Assembly (NCBI RefSeq): GCF_017833295.1
Contig: NZ_JAFIBW010000001.1
Span: 4,057,501 to 4,121,500 of the forward strand
Length of the DNA: 64,000 bases
Origin: Methylobacterium sp. PvR107
Lineage (GTDB): Bacteria; Pseudomonadota; Alphaproteobacteria; Rhizobiales; Beijerinckiaceae
Reading direction: 5' to 3'
Positions 53,647 through 63,821 of this stretch are shown here, in pieces. Under the pieces are notes generated by a model. That model had not been told where the DNA came from. It saw only the letters and a list, made by a program, of their open reading frames with translations, and ran no database searches. The first letter of the stretch is position 1. Each line of letters opens with the position of its first letter. Both the position numbers and the translations under genes were made by a program.

Positions 53647-56600
53647 TCACGCCGCGCGCAGCTGGCGAATGGCGCGCAGGGCGGTCGCACGCTGGACCTC
53701 CAGGCGCCGGATCAGCGGCATCAGGTCGGCGCCCGCATGGGCGGCGGCCTCGACCTCGCGGCACAGGCGGGACAGGCCGACGAAGCCCAGGAGTCCCGCC
53801 GCCGCCACGAGCGCGTGCGCGTCGTGGGCAATTTGAAGCCGATCGGTCTCGCTCGGCCGGAAACGCTCCGACAATTCATTCGCCAGGAGATCGAGAAGCG
53901 CTGCCACGCGGTCGGATCCGAAACTCACCTCCATCTCGCCGAGCACCGCGGCGTCGAGGATGGCGGAATCGATCTTCGCCCGGCGGCGCGGCTCCTCCGA
54001 CCGTGCCGGACGGCGCGCCCCCGGTGCCGTCCAGCGGCTGATCGTGGCGAAGAGGTCGGCCCGGCGGAAGGGCTTGCCGACATGATCGTCCATGCCGGCC
54101 TCGCGCAGCTCCTCGATCTGCGCCGGCAGGACGTTGGCGGTCATCGCCACGATCGGGATGTCACAGGCCGGCGGCGCGAGCGCTCGGATCCGGCGGGTGG
54201 CGGTCAGCCCGTCGACGCGGGGCATCTGGACGTCCATCAGGACGAGGTCGTAGGCGCGGCCCGCGGCGACGGATGTCCCGACCGCCGTGATCGCCTCGGC
54301 TCCGTCCCCGGCCACATCCACCGCGTAGCCCTGGGATTCGAGAACCGCGCAGGCGAGTTCCTGGTTGAGCGGCACGTCTTCCACAAGGAGCAAGCGGAGC
54401 GGCGCGGCTTTCGGAGCCGTGCGGGCTGCGGCCTCCACGACCGGCGGCGATCGCAGGGCTACGGCCGTCTCCCCGCCGGCGGGCACGCCGTCCGCGCCGG
54501 CGATTTCTGCGCTTCGCGGCAGGATGAGTCGGAGCCAGAAGGTCGATCCCTCTCCCTCTCGGCTCTCGACCCCGATCTCGCCGCCCATGAGCGTGACGAG
54601 GTGGCGCGAGATCGCCAGTCCGAGGCCGGTGCCGCCGAAGCGGCGGCTGATCGAACCGTCGACCTGGCTGAAGCGCTTGAACAGCCGGTCCTGCTGCGCC
54701 GGCGCGATGCCGATGCCGGTATCGGTCACGGCGAACCGGACGACGTCGCCGGGAGTACCGTCCGGCGCGAGGCTCTCGCCCTCCCGCTGCACGGTCACGG
54801 TGACGGAGCCGGCGGGAGTGAACTTCACGGCGTTGTTGAGGAGGTTCAGCAAGACCTGCCGCAGGCGGCCGGGGTCGCCGACCACGAAGTTCGGGAGGGC
54901 CGGATCGATCCGGGCCTCGATGGCGAGGCCGCTCCGGAGCGCGCTGCCACGGACGATCGAGACCGTGCCGTCCACGATCGAGATCAGCGGGAAGGAGACC
55001 GGATCGAGGGTAAGTTCCCCGGCCTCGATCTTCGAGAAGTCGAGGATGTCGTTGACGACGGTGAGCAGCGCCGCGCCCGAGCTCTGGATCAGCTCCAGAC
55101 GGCGCCGGTCCTCGTTCTGGATGGTGCTCTCGTCGAGGAGGAGATCGGCGTAGCCGAGGATTCCGTTCAGCGGCGTGCGGATCTCGTGGCTCATGGCAGC
55201 CAGGAACTCGCTCTTGGCCGCGCTTGCCCGCTCGGCCTCTGCGCGTGCAGCCTCCGCATCCCAGGTCGCCGCGCGCAGGGCGGCCTCGGCGGCCTTGCGT
55301 TCGGTGATGTCGAGATGCAGGCCGACCATCCGCTGCGGCTGGTCCTCGGGCCCGAACAGGGTCCGCCCGCGGGCATAGAGCCAGCGCTCGCCCACCCGGA
55401 ACTCGGCCGCGTAGGCGGTGGAGGTCTCCACCGCCCGCCGGATCTCGTCCCAGACATCCCCGACATCGTCGGGATGGAGGAGCGCCGTCCAGTCCGCCGC
55501 GGCGAGCGCGTGGGGTTCACCCAAATCGGACAGGCCGTGCATGCGCGCGCTCTCGGGACTCAGGGTGGCGATCCCCGTGCGCATGTCCCAGTCCCAGGTG
55601 CCGGCGCCCGCGGCGTCCAGAGCGATCCCCAGAAGGCCGCGGGCCTCCTCGACCGCCAGCCGTGCCGTGACGATGTCGTCGACGTCGAGGGCGGTCCCGA
55701 GCCACTCCGCCACCGCGCCGCTCGCGGGATCGAGCCGGATCGGGATCAGCGCGATCTTGTGCCAGCGATAGGCGCCGTCGTGGCGCCGGATCCGCCATTG
55801 GCCGCTGTAGCCCGTGCCGGTCTCGACCGCCCGGTTCCAGGCCGCCTCCATGGCGGCGGAATCCTCCGGATGGTTGCGGACGAGGCGCTCGGCCCGCTCC
55901 GGCCCGATCGCTCCATAGTAGCTGTGGAACTGCGCGTTGGCGTAGGTCGCCTGCCCGTCGCCGACCCGCATGGTCCAGACCAGGAGCGGCAGCGTCTCGG
56001 CGAGGCTGCGGTAGCGCAGCGCGCTGCGGCGGACCTCGTCCTCGGCGCGCCGACGGTCGGTGACGTCGATCAGCACCCCGACGAGGCCCGCGACCGCGCC
56101 GTCCCCGCGGACCATCCCACGGACGACCACGTGGCGGGTCTGCCCGTCGGGCCGCAGCAGCCGCGCCTCGAAGTCGAAGCTCCTGCGGTGGGCGACGGCC
56201 TCCGCGACGATCGCCTCGATCCTGGCACGGTCGTCGGCATGGTAGATCTGCGCGAAGCCGGAGAGCCGGGGCGGCGGCGTCTTGGGGTCGCGACCGGCGA
56301 TCGCGTGGAGGCTGGCCGACCAGACCTGCTGACCGTCCGCGAACTCGACGCGCCAGTTGCCGATGCTGGCGAGTTGCTCGGCCATCGTGAGCTGGTGGTT
56401 CACCGCCTCCTGGGCGCGGGCGCGGGCGTTGATCTCGCGGTGCTGCTCACGGATCAGGGCCTCGCGGATGACGCCCTGCTCGATCTCGCGGCCCCGGCGC
56501 GCATTGGCCTCCGTCAGCCGCAGATGGGCGACGACGATCTCGGCGAGGTCGCGCAGGGCCGCCTGGTCGGCCTCCGAGAAGGTGGCGCGGGGCTCGGGAT

Positions 56601-56991
56601 CGGCGAGGCAGAACGTGCCGATCCGCAGCCCCTCCTCGAGGCTCAGCGGAACGCCCGCGTAGAAGCGGATTCCGCCCGCGCGGGTGACGAGCGCCGCATC
56701 GCGAAATCGGGGATCCAGCCGAGCGTCGGGAACGACCAGCACGGCATCGCCGCGGATCGTATGCTGGCAGAAGCTCTCCGCGCGCGGCATCCGGACCGGA
56801 ACGTCGGCGCACGGCGTTTTCAGCCATTGATGCGTGTCGTCGATCAGCGCCACGAAGGCGCTGCGCACGCCGAACAGGCGGCGGGCCGTGCGGCAGACGG
56901 CGTCGAAATGCGGCTCGGGCGGCGTGCCCAGGATGCCCAGGGCGTTCAGGGCGGCGAGCCGATCCGCCTCAGTGTCCGGCTGTGTCGTCAC
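53647..56991 (-). CDS. Hybrid sensor histidine kinase (GAF-PAS-PAS-PAS-HisKA-HATPase-REC-HPt)
   Basis: A 1114-residue cytoplasmic sensor with no membrane segment. Order: GAF (residues about 25-165), three PAS domains (about 190-325, 330-455, 460-585), HisKA with [20 protein letters not shown], HATPase ([19 protein letters not shown]), receiver ([23 protein letters not shown] with the phosphorylated Asp) and an HPt-like end ([15 protein letters not shown]). The GAF domain with no signature Cys suggests a small-molecule or redox signal. The start is GTG at 56991. In the HPt motif the usual Lys after His is Val, so its activity is uncertain. Confidence 0.92.
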   Translation of the reverse strand: MTTQPDTEADRLAALNALGILGTPPEPHFDAVCRTARRLFGVRSAFVALIDDTHQWLKTPCADVPVRMPRAESFCQHTIRGDAVLVVPDARLDPRFRDAALVTRAGGIRFYAGVPLSLEEGLRIGTFCLADPEPRATFSEADQAALRDLAEIVVAHLRLTEANARRGREIEQGVIREALIREQHREINARARAQEAVNHQLTMAEQLASIGNWRVEFADGQQVWSASLHAIAGRDPKTPPPRLSGFAQIYHADDRARIEAIVAEAVAHRRSFDFEARLLRPDGQTRHVVVRGMVRGDGAVAGLVGVLIDVTDRRRAEDEVRRSALRYRSLAETLPLLVWTMRVGDGQATYANAQFHSYYGAIGPERAERLVRNHPEDSAAMEAAWNRAVETGTGYSGQWRIRRHDGAYRWHKIALIPIRLDPASGAVAEWLGTALDVDDIVTARLAVEEARGLLGIALDAAGAGTWDWDMRTGIATLSPESARMHGLSDLGEPHALAAADWTALLHPDDVGDVWDEIRRAVETSTAYAAEFRVGERWLYARGRTLFGPEDQPQRMVGLHLDITERKAAEAALRAATWDAEAARAEAERASAAKSEFLAAMSHEIRTPLNGILGYADLLLDESTIQNEDRRRLELIQSSGAALLTVVNDILDFSKIEAGELTLDPVSFPLISIVDGTVSIVRGSALRSGLAIEARIDPALPNFVVGDPGRLRQVLLNLLNNAVKFTPAGSVTVTVQREGESLAPDGTPGDVVRFAVTDTGIGIAPAQQDRLFKRFSQVDGSISRRFGGTGLGLAISRHLVTLMGGEIGVESREGEGSTFWLRLILPRSAEIAGADGVPAGGETAVALRSPPVVEAAARTAPKAAPLRLLLVEDVPLNQELACAVLESQGYAVDVAGDGAEAITAVGTSVAAGRAYDLVLMDVQMPRVDGLTATRRIRALAPPACDIPIVAMTANVLPAQIEELREAGMDDHVGKPFRRADLFATISRWTAPGARRPARSEEPRRRAKIDSAILDAAVLGEMEVSFGSDRVAALLDLLANELSERFRPSETDRLQIAHDAHALVAAAGLLGFVGLSRLCREVEAAAHAGADLMPLIRRLEVQRATALRAIRQLRAA

Positions 56992-57070
56992 GTACCGTCT
57001 CCCGGTGCGGATGCGCCGCTCGGCGATCAGCTCGGCCGCAAGCCAGCGATGACCCGGCCGCGCCCGCGTT

Positions 57071-58330
57071 TCAAGCGCGCCCGGCCTGCGACGTGGTCGC
57101 GCGCACCCGCGCGGCCTCCAGCGCCCAGACCATGCCGAGCATCATGTAGACGTGCCGCCATTTCTCGATGTCGATCTGGAAGGCCTGCAGGAAGAACATC
57201 AGCAGCGCCGGCCAGACGATCTGCGCGTGCGCCCGGACGGGCGACGGCCGCATCAGGAGCCGGAAGCCGACCACGCTGGTCGTCAGGACCAGACCGATGA
57301 AGACCGCGCCCCCGAGCCAGCCGCCATTGGCGAAGGATCCGATGTAGGAATTGTGCGGCTCCAGCCCGAAGACCAGCCGCCAATGCATCGGGCCCATCCC
57401 GAACGGCCGCTCCAGCAGCATGGCGAAGCCCCGGATCTGGTTGCCGAAGCGGCCGGTCTCGCCCTGATCGTAGTCCTGGGTCAGGGCGGCGCGGGTCTCG
57501 AACATCTTGTGGACGTGGTCGACCGAGAGCAGGGCGATCACCGCCACGGTGCCGAGCACGATCGTCGCCAACGTCAGGAACGCGATGCGCCGGCGCAGGC
57601 GGGGCGAGGCGCTGCCCGCGTAGACCGACCCGACCATCAGCAGCACCGCCACGACGCTGCCGCCCCAAGACCCGCGCGAGAACGACAGGAAGATGCCGGC
57701 GACGATGATCAGGAGCCCGGCGAGGGAGATCAGCGGCCGCCGCGTGGAGCCGGTGAGCAGACCGTGCATCAGGTAGAGGGCGCCCAGCGTCAGGAACGAT
57801 CCGAACACGTTCGGGTCCTGGAATGTCCCCGAGGCGCGGTCGTACTTGTAGAACAGGTCCTCGATTCCGAGCCATTGCAGGTAGCCGACGATGCCGAGCG
57901 CCGCAGAGAACACGCAGCTCGCGGTGTAGGCCTTGAGCGCCAGCTCCATTCGGGCGTGGGTGTCGTCGGCGAAGAACATCGCGAAGAAGATGCAGGTGAC
58001 CGAAAGGTAGATCAGCTGGATCGTCCAGGTGACCGGGAAATCCTCGTTGAGGTACGGCAGCAGCGCCGTGACGATCGCCGCGAGATAGAGCAGCAGGAGC
58101 GCGAGCAGCGGCACCGTCCCGCGGTGGAGGCGCACGCCGAGGCAGAGCCACAGCACGATCGTGGGGATCGCCACGGCGTCGTAGGGCGACGTCTCGGAGA
58201 AGGCGAAGCAGGCGAAAAAGATGAAGGCCGCGAACAGCGCCTTGGCCAAGCCCTCGACGGCCGCCAGGAGCGGGATGCCGGCCGTCATCCCGGACGGGAC
58301 CGGGGCGCCGGGCGCTGCGGTATGGGCCAT
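57071..58330 (-). CDS. O-antigen ligase/polymerase-like membrane protein
   Basis: A 419-residue polytopic protein with about ten to twelve membrane segments. The Wzy_C-type core has SGTFQDPNVFGSFLTLGALY, then LSFSRGSWGGSVVAVLLMVG and the periplasmic loop LEPHNSYIGSFANGGWLGGA. Such proteins join O-antigen or exopolysaccharide units; specificity is not predictable. I use the ATG at 58330 (MAHTAAPGAPVPSG); the frame extends 18 codons upstream. No glycosyltransferase cluster is adjacent. Confidence 0.85.
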   Translation of the reverse strand: MAHTAAPGAPVPSGMTAGIPLLAAVEGLAKALFAAFIFFACFAFSETSPYDAVAIPTIVLWLCLGVRLHRGTVPLLALLLLYLAAIVTALLPYLNEDFPVTWTIQLIYLSVTCIFFAMFFADDTHARMELALKAYTASCVFSAALGIVGYLQWLGIEDLFYKYDRASGTFQDPNVFGSFLTLGALYLMHGLLTGSTRRPLISLAGLLIIVAGIFLSFSRGSWGGSVVAVLLMVGSVYAGSASPRLRRRIAFLTLATIVLGTVAVIALLSVDHVHKMFETRAALTQDYDQGETGRFGNQIRGFAMLLERPFGMGPMHWRLVFGLEPHNSYIGSFANGGWLGGAVFIGLVLTTSVVGFRLLMRPSPVRAHAQIVWPALLMFFLQAFQIDIEKWRHVYMMLGMVWALEAARVRATTSQAGRA

Positions 58331-58538
58331 GATACGCGGGCTCCGCGAGCCGATTACGCAGGCCCGCAGCCGCCAGACTGACACTCAATGGTTGAGATTC
58401 GGCTTCGGGATCGAGGTGGATGAATCCGCGGGCGATGAAGAGCGCGCGCGACGGATCCGCGTCTCTCCTTTGTGGGCGAGGGGATGCACAGCATGCTCTT
58501 TGTCCCCCCTCCTGTTCGCGCAGATCCCCCCGAGCCGT

Positions 58539-59336
58539 TCAGCCTCCTGACGTGTTGCGGTCGAGGAAGGCGCGGAGGTAGCCGCCGGCGGCTTCGGCGC
58601 GCTCGACCGCCAGCAGATGCGCGGCCCGCGGCAGAACCACGAGCTCGGCCTGGGGAATCCCGCCGCAGATCTCCTGGGCCATCGCCGGAGGCGTCGACGG
58701 GTCGTCGCGTCCGGCGATCACCAGGGTCGGCGCCGTGATCGCCGAGAGAGACGGCCGCAGATCCATGCGTCCGATCGCGCCGCAACAGACTGCGTAACCC
58801 GCCGGGTCGCAGGCGAGGAAGTGGTCGCGGATCGCCTGAACCGTCATCGGCGCGCGCCGCGCGAAATCCGCGGTGAACCAGCGCCCCAGCGTCGCCTCGA
58901 CGACCGCTCCGGTCCCCTGGGTCCGCACGGTCTCGGCACGCTCGTTCCATGTCTGAGCGCCCGGCATGTGGGCGGCGGTCGCCATGAGGGTCGCGCTGAG
59001 CGGCCGTGCGGGATCGGCGCTCGCGAGCGCCTGCACAATCATGCCGCCGAGCGACAGGCCCACCAGATGGGCCCGGCCGAGGCCGAGGGCATCGAGCAGC
59101 CCTGCAAGGTCCTGGGCCAGGGTGGCGATCTCCGTGGGCGCATCGCGGGTCTCCGTGCCGCCGTGGCCCCGCGTGTCGTACCGGAGGGTCCGGTACCGTC
59201 CGCCGAGCGCCGGGAGCAGGGCGTCCCACATCTCCAGCGTCGCACCCAGCGAGTTCGAGAAGGCGATGACCGGTGCCCCCTCGGGTCCCTCGAGGAGGTA
59301 CCGGAACGAGAGTCCGCCGATGGTGATCTGCGGCAT
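58539..59336 (-). CDS. pcaD: 3-oxoadipate enol-lactonase (alpha/beta hydrolase)
   Basis: A 265-residue alpha/beta hydrolase. The nucleophile elbow is LVGLSLGGMI (Ser), the acid is in VIAGRDDPSTPP and the His in VLPRAAHLLAVER. The block FSNSLGATLEMWDALLPALG and the RYDTRGHGGT strand are those of beta-ketoadipate enol-lactone hydrolases of protocatechuate degradation. No other pca gene is next to it, so it may be a related lactonase; the name is probable, not certain. Confidence 0.8.
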   Translation of the reverse strand: MPQITIGGLSFRYLLEGPEGAPVIAFSNSLGATLEMWDALLPALGGRYRTLRYDTRGHGGTETRDAPTEIATLAQDLAGLLDALGLGRAHLVGLSLGGMIVQALASADPARPLSATLMATAAHMPGAQTWNERAETVRTQGTGAVVEATLGRWFTADFARRAPMTVQAIRDHFLACDPAGYAVCCGAIGRMDLRPSLSAITAPTLVIAGRDDPSTPPAMAQEICGGIPQAELVVLPRAAHLLAVERAEAAGGYLRAFLDRNTSGG

Positions 59337-60018
59337 GCGTTGATCTCCGAGTGCAGGTCCGGGCCGCGGTGCGGCGCGCCGTCAGGAAGCAGGTCCCGTC
59401 AAGATAGGCCCCGCGCCGGCGTGTCGAGGCTCCCGGCGCTGCGCCCGCGCACGGCCTCGGCGCTCGAGAGGCGGCGGCTGTCCGGGGATCTCGCGGCTGC
59501 GCGTCCCCGCGTGCCAAATGCTCGTGAGCGGGCAAAATGGCGGGGATGCCGATACCTTGCTGGCTGTCGGGACCAACGTCGACTCCGCACCGCCGCGCCC
59601 TGCGATGACGATGCAGTGAGCCGCGCGGTGCGGACGGGCGATCCCGGACCGGCCTTCGAGATGGGTCGACGCGGCCCCTCCCGAATGGCCCGACAAGCCG
59701 CCTGTGAGCCGGAAGGGACGAGCGATGCACGAGCCTTCGATCGGGGAGTCCATGAGAACCCTGCCGACTTCTGGGACACCGTTGCCGGAACGGTGACCGC
59801 CAGGGTCGAGCCGGTGATCGGCCGGGGCGAGAAGCAGCGCGGCCCGGTGATCGACCACCTGCGTGACCTCGCGGTGCCGGCCCGGCGTCAGTGCAGCAGT
59901 CGGGAGACGGGGCAGATCATCGCCTCTTGCCGGCGGCGTCTCGGCGATTGCAGCAAGATCGGGCTGCCCGACGGGTCGTTCACGCGGGGCTGAGTTTCGC
60001 TACGCCGACGGGGGAAAC
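59337..60018. other. Gene-poor interval
   Basis: About 680 bases without a supported gene. A frame near 59750-59900 gives WDTVAGTVTARVEPVIGRGE and a few more ordered-looking residues, but I could not relate it to a family or find a good start, and it runs into repeat DNA. It may be a gene remnant. Confidence 0.4.
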
Positions 60019-60328
60019 GCGAGCCGTTCCCGATCGGGTTCGGCCGGAGGCGATGGACGTGCCCGAGCCGGACGAATCGCGGGGCCCGCTCCCGTGCGGG
60101 CTAGGGGCGGTTCTGAATTGCCCGCCTCCGGCGTGCCCCTCCGGATCCGGGCTCGCCTGCGGCGCCCCGGAAAGACGGGATTGCTCAACCCGCCCAGGCC
60201 ATCGGCAGGCCGATCCATCGTCTCACGCGTCGAGCCCGTAGCCCGCACGGGAGAGGGGGCATGGCGCGGCTGCCGCGACCGGGGTCGCCTTCCTGCAAAC
60301 CGTTGCCACACGATCGGAAACGGCTCTA
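60019..60328. repeat. MITE-like intergenic repeat, copy B
   Basis: The left end GAGCCGTTCCCGATCGGGTT and the right end CGATCGGAAACGGCTCTAG are imperfect inverted copies. The inner parts (60117-60175 and 60218-60325) match copy A at 42684-43128, including TTGCCCGCCTCCGGCGTGCC and the CGTCTCACGCGTCGAGCCCG stretch. The right-end CTAG provides the stop codon of the leftward gene at 60326, showing that the repeat reaches the gene boundary. Confidence 0.7.
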
Positions 60329-60703
60329 GGAGCGGCGTCCCGGCGTGGCGACTTGGAGTCGCGATGCCCGCGACCGGATCAGGAAGAGCGCGGCTGCCAC
60401 CGCCCAGGCCGCACAGGTCGGTGCGATCCATTGCTGCAGGTTCGGCAGGGACCAGCCGTACAGGAACTCGGCGCCGAGATGCGCCTGAACCGCGTCCCAG
60501 CCGGCATGCTTGATGTCGTGCTCGCGCTGTCCGGCCTCGCGGCCGTAATAGTAGGTCGAGACCAGGAGCGCCGCGGTGCCCTCGGGACGGGGCGTGCGCA
60601 GGAGGATCAGGGCCACGGCCATCCCGGCGGTCTCCAGAACCGCCGTCATCGCGTGACTCGCCGCCGGGTTCGCGATCATGAAGCTGATGAGGTTTTCGAG
60701 CAT
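60326..60703 (-). CDS. Small membrane protein of unknown function
   Basis: A 125-residue protein with two or three membrane segments: MIANPAASHAMTAVLETAGM through AVALILLRTP, a middle HDIKHAGWDAVQAHLGAEFL segment, and a C-terminal APTCAAWAVAAALFLIRSRA. No family recognised. I use the ATG at 60703; a GTG at 60718 is possible. Its stop (TAG) lies in the terminal CTAG of the neighbouring repeat, so the C-terminus may have been altered by repeat insertion. Confidence 0.65.
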   Translation of the reverse strand: MLENLISFMIANPAASHAMTAVLETAGMAVALILLRTPRPEGTAALLVSTYYYGREAGQREHDIKHAGWDAVQAHLGAEFLYGWSLPNLQQWIAPTCAAWAVAAALFLIRSRASRLQVATPGRRS

Positions 60704-60761
60704 GGCGGCCGCATACACCAGGGCGGCCGATGCGTCAGGGATAGGTGTCGAGGAGCAGCCC

Positions 60762-61190
60762 GTGGCCGAGCCCTACGATCTTGACCGTTTCGTCGCGGCA
60801 CAGGAGGGCGTCTACACGCGCGCCCTCGCGGAGCTGCAGGCCGGGGAGAAACGCAGCCACTGGATGTGGTTCATCTTTCCCCAGATCGCCGGCCTCGGGT
60901 CCAGCCCGAAGGCGCAGCGTTACGCGATCGGATCCCTGGGCGAGGCCGGCGCCTACCTCGCGCATCCGGTGCTCGGACCGCGGCTGCGCACCTGCACGGC
61001 GGCCGTCAACGCCGTGGCCGGGCGGTCGGCGCACGCGATTTTCGGCGCCCCCGACGACGTCAAGTTCCGCTCCAGCATGACGCTGTTCGCCGCCGCCGCG
61101 CCGGACGAGCCGCTCTTCGCCCAGGCGCTGACGCAGTATTTCGGCGGCTCGCCCGACCCGCTGACGCTCGCCAAGCTCGGCCGGGTCTGA
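60762..61190 (+). CDS. DUF1810 domain-containing protein
   Basis: A 142-residue protein of the DUF1810 family, with DLDRFVAAQEGVYTRALAEL, SHWMWFIFPQIAGLGSSPKA, RYAIGSLGEAGAYLAHPVLG and DDVKFRSSMTLFAAAAPDEP. Family members are helical and related to calpastatin-like annotations, with unknown function. The GTG at 60762 is chosen because GAGGAG lies six bases upstream; an open frame from 60678 is unlikely to be used. Confidence 0.9.
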   Translation: MAEPYDLDRFVAAQEGVYTRALAELQAGEKRSHWMWFIFPQIAGLGSSPKAQRYAIGSLGEAGAYLAHPVLGPRLRTCTAAVNAVAGRSAHAIFGAPDDVKFRSSMTLFAAAAPDEPLFAQALTQYFGGSPDPLTLAKLGRV

Positions 61191-61194
61191 CGCC

Positions 61195-63672
61195 CTACCG
61201 GCCCCACAGGCCGACCCGCTCGGCCCGCGCCTGCTCCTCGGCCCCGAGCAGGTCCGGCGGCGCATCCTCCGAGGCGCGGGCGCCGCCGGCCGTCAGAATC
61301 AGCCCGGCGAGATCGTCGCCCTCGATGCGGCAGCGGGCCTTCGCGCCGTCGGAGATGCCCGTGCAGACCACCTCCCGCCGCCGCAGGTAGCTCGCGAGCT
61401 GGCGGGCGAGGTGGCCGCGCTCGCCCTCTACCCCGAGGAGGCGCACGACGCGGCCGCGCAGGTTCAGGGTCCCGGTATCGATCACCTCCGGCACGCCCCG
61501 GATCTCGCCGGCCGGGGTCGGATCCGCCACGGCCGCCACCGCGCGGGGCGGCTCGGCCCGCTCCGCCGAAGGGCGCGGCTTGCCCTTGGCGAGCTTCTCC
61601 GACGCCCGCTGGACGAAATCGTGGAAGATCCCGGCGGGCATCTCGCCGCCGAACATCCGGCTCATCGGGCTGTCGTCGTCGTTCCCGATCCAGACCCCGA
61701 CCACGAGGTCCGGCGTCATGCCGACGAACCAGGCATCGCGGAAATCCTGGCTCGTGCCGGTCTTGCCGCCGATGATCTGGCCGGGCACCCGCGCCGCCCG
61801 GCCGGTCCCGGACTCGACCACCGCCTGAAGCGAGTCGAGCATCATCGTGCGCGGCTCCTGCGCGAGCGTCGCCCCGGGTGCGGGATCGGTCTGCACGTAG
61901 AGCGGCTGCGGTGCCGCCGCGCGGATCGCCTGGATGCCGTAGGCCTGCAGCGGGGTCCGGCCCGAGAGGACCGATCCGTAGGCCCGGGTCATCTCCAAGA
62001 GATTCACGCCGCCGGAACCCAGGACGAGGCTCGGCACGTTCGGCAGGTCAGACTGGATGCCGAGCCGGCGCGCGGTGGCGATCACCGCCGGGATGCCGAC
62101 CTCCTGGCCGAGCTGGGCCGCCACCGTGTTGATCGAGAGCGCGAAGGCGGTCCGCAGCGGCACCGGGCCGCGATAGCGACCGTCGTCGTTCTCGGGCTCC
62201 CAATTGCCGATCTGGACCGGACGATCGACCAGGACGGATTCGGGGCTGTAGCCGTTCTCGTAGGCGGTCAGGTAGACCAGCATCTTGAACAGCGAGCCCG
62301 GCTGGCGCTTGGCCTGGACGGCGCGGTTGAACTGGCTGTCCTCGTAGTCGCGGCCGCCCACCATGGCGAGGATCGCGCCCTCCTTCGACAGCACCACCAT
62401 CGCCGCCTGACCGACCTTGCGGCGCCGCCCGTCCTTGTCGAGGCGGCGGGCGACGATGCCCTCGGCGAGGCTCTGGAGGTCGAGGTTCAGGGTCGAGCGG
62501 ACCGTGACGTCGCCGTCCTTGCCGGCGAGGCGCTTCACGTCGCCGGCGATCATGTCGAGGAAGTAGTTGGTCCCGGGCGGCGTCTCGGGCGGCGTCTTCA
62601 GGGTCACGCTCTGCCGGCGGGCCGCATCAGCCTCAGCCTGGGTGATCGCGCCGGTCTCCACCATGGCCTGGAGGACCACGTCCGCCCGCTCCTTGGCGCC
62701 GCCGAGGTTGCGGGTCGGGGCGAGCTGCGACGGGGCGCGCACGAGGCCGGCCAGCATGGCCGCCTCGGGCAGACTCAAGGCCTTGGCCGGCTTGCCGAAA
62801 TATCGCCGCGCAGCCGCATCCGCCCCATAGGCGCCGGCGCCGAAATAGGCGGTGTCGAGATAGCCGAGCAGGATCTCGTCCTTACTCATCGTCGCCTCGA
62901 CGCGCAGCGCCAGGAAGGCTTCCTGGACCTTGCGCCAGAGCGTCTTCTCCTGGTTGAGGGAGGTCAGGCGCGCATATTGCTGCGTGATCGTCGATCCGCC
63001 CTCGCGCACGCCGCCGCCCGTGACGTTGCGCCACGCCGCCCGCGCGAGCCCGCGCAGGTCGAGGCCCCAATGGCTGTAAAAGCGCCGGTCCTCGATCGCC
63101 ACGATCGCCTGCGCGAGATGGGGCGGCAGGTCGGCGGCGGTGAGCTTCTGGCCGCGGAAGCTGCCGCGCGTGGCGAAGACGCGCCCGTCATCGGCCTCGA
63201 CGGTGATTGCCCGCTGGCCGGTCTCAACCACGGCCCCGCCGAGCGGCGGCAGGGTCAGGAGCGCGACGAGCAGATAGAGCGTCAGCGCCAGGACCGGCAG
63301 CAGGATCGCGGCACCGGCAGCGAGAAGGATCGGCCGCCGCCGCGCCGGTCCGCGCCGGAGCGTCCCGGGCTCGGCGTCAGGTCGGTCCGCGGCGGACGGT
63401 GCGCTGGGCCGGATCTCCGACCGAACACGATCCGGTTTGCGCGCCAGGAGCGCGCGAGTGCGGGCGGATGCGACGCCTCCGAAACGCGCGATCCCGCGTC
63501 CGCCCGCGGCGAGCAGGACCCACAGGTGCCGCAACAGGTCGAGAGCAGCGCGCCGCGCCTCGCGGGCAGCCAGGCGCGGATCGGCGGCATCGGCCCCCGG
63601 CACGCGCATGGCCTTCGGATCTGACGGTGTCGGCCCGTCGGCGGGGGCGCGCTCCGGCGCGTCGGGCGTCAT
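61195..63672 (-). CDS. PBP1A-type bifunctional penicillin-binding protein with nuclease-like C-terminal region
   Basis: An 825-residue class A PBP that polymerises and cross-links peptidoglycan. After a cytoplasmic region of about 115 residues and one membrane segment come the transglycosylase domain (EDRRFYSHWGLDLRG; EGGSTITQQYARL; AYFGAGAYGADAAARRYFG) and the transpeptidase domain: SxxK in QPGSLFKML, SxN in ALSINTV and GGKTGTSQD. The final 90 residues (LNLRGRVVRLLGVEGERGHL; KARCRIEGDDLAGLILTAGG; AEEQARAERVGLWG) resemble a staphylococcal-nuclease-like fold, which is unusual for a PBP. Confidence 0.92.
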   Translation of the reverse strand: MTPDAPERAPADGPTPSDPKAMRVPGADAADPRLAAREARRAALDLLRHLWVLLAAGGRGIARFGGVASARTRALLARKPDRVRSEIRPSAPSAADRPDAEPGTLRRGPARRRPILLAAGAAILLPVLALTLYLLVALLTLPPLGGAVVETGQRAITVEADDGRVFATRGSFRGQKLTAADLPPHLAQAIVAIEDRRFYSHWGLDLRGLARAAWRNVTGGGVREGGSTITQQYARLTSLNQEKTLWRKVQEAFLALRVEATMSKDEILLGYLDTAYFGAGAYGADAAARRYFGKPAKALSLPEAAMLAGLVRAPSQLAPTRNLGGAKERADVVLQAMVETGAITQAEADAARRQSVTLKTPPETPPGTNYFLDMIAGDVKRLAGKDGDVTVRSTLNLDLQSLAEGIVARRLDKDGRRRKVGQAAMVVLSKEGAILAMVGGRDYEDSQFNRAVQAKRQPGSLFKMLVYLTAYENGYSPESVLVDRPVQIGNWEPENDDGRYRGPVPLRTAFALSINTVAAQLGQEVGIPAVIATARRLGIQSDLPNVPSLVLGSGGVNLLEMTRAYGSVLSGRTPLQAYGIQAIRAAAPQPLYVQTDPAPGATLAQEPRTMMLDSLQAVVESGTGRAARVPGQIIGGKTGTSQDFRDAWFVGMTPDLVVGVWIGNDDDSPMSRMFGGEMPAGIFHDFVQRASEKLAKGKPRPSAERAEPPRAVAAVADPTPAGEIRGVPEVIDTGTLNLRGRVVRLLGVEGERGHLARQLASYLRRREVVCTGISDGAKARCRIEGDDLAGLILTAGGARASEDAPPDLLGAEEQARAERVGLWGR

Positions 63673-63821
63673 CGCATTGCAGGGTCCGGGACCGGCCGTT
63701 CCGGTCGAGGACGTCTTCTAGGCTGCTTCCGGCCCCGTGTCCCGCAATCACCGCGGTGCGATCGGGCCCGGAGGTCGATCCTGACGCGGCCGTGTGGATC
63801 GCGCCACGGATCCGGCCCGGA

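Noticed and set aside
53560-57300. Rightward open frame of 1246 codons opposite the hybrid kinase
   Set aside because: The opposite strand encodes clear GAF, PAS, kinase and receiver motifs, and the rightward translation shows none.
59609-59993. Possible small gene in the gap after pcaD
   Set aside because: The frame has no good start or recognisable family and runs into repeat DNA. It is mentioned only as a possible remnant.
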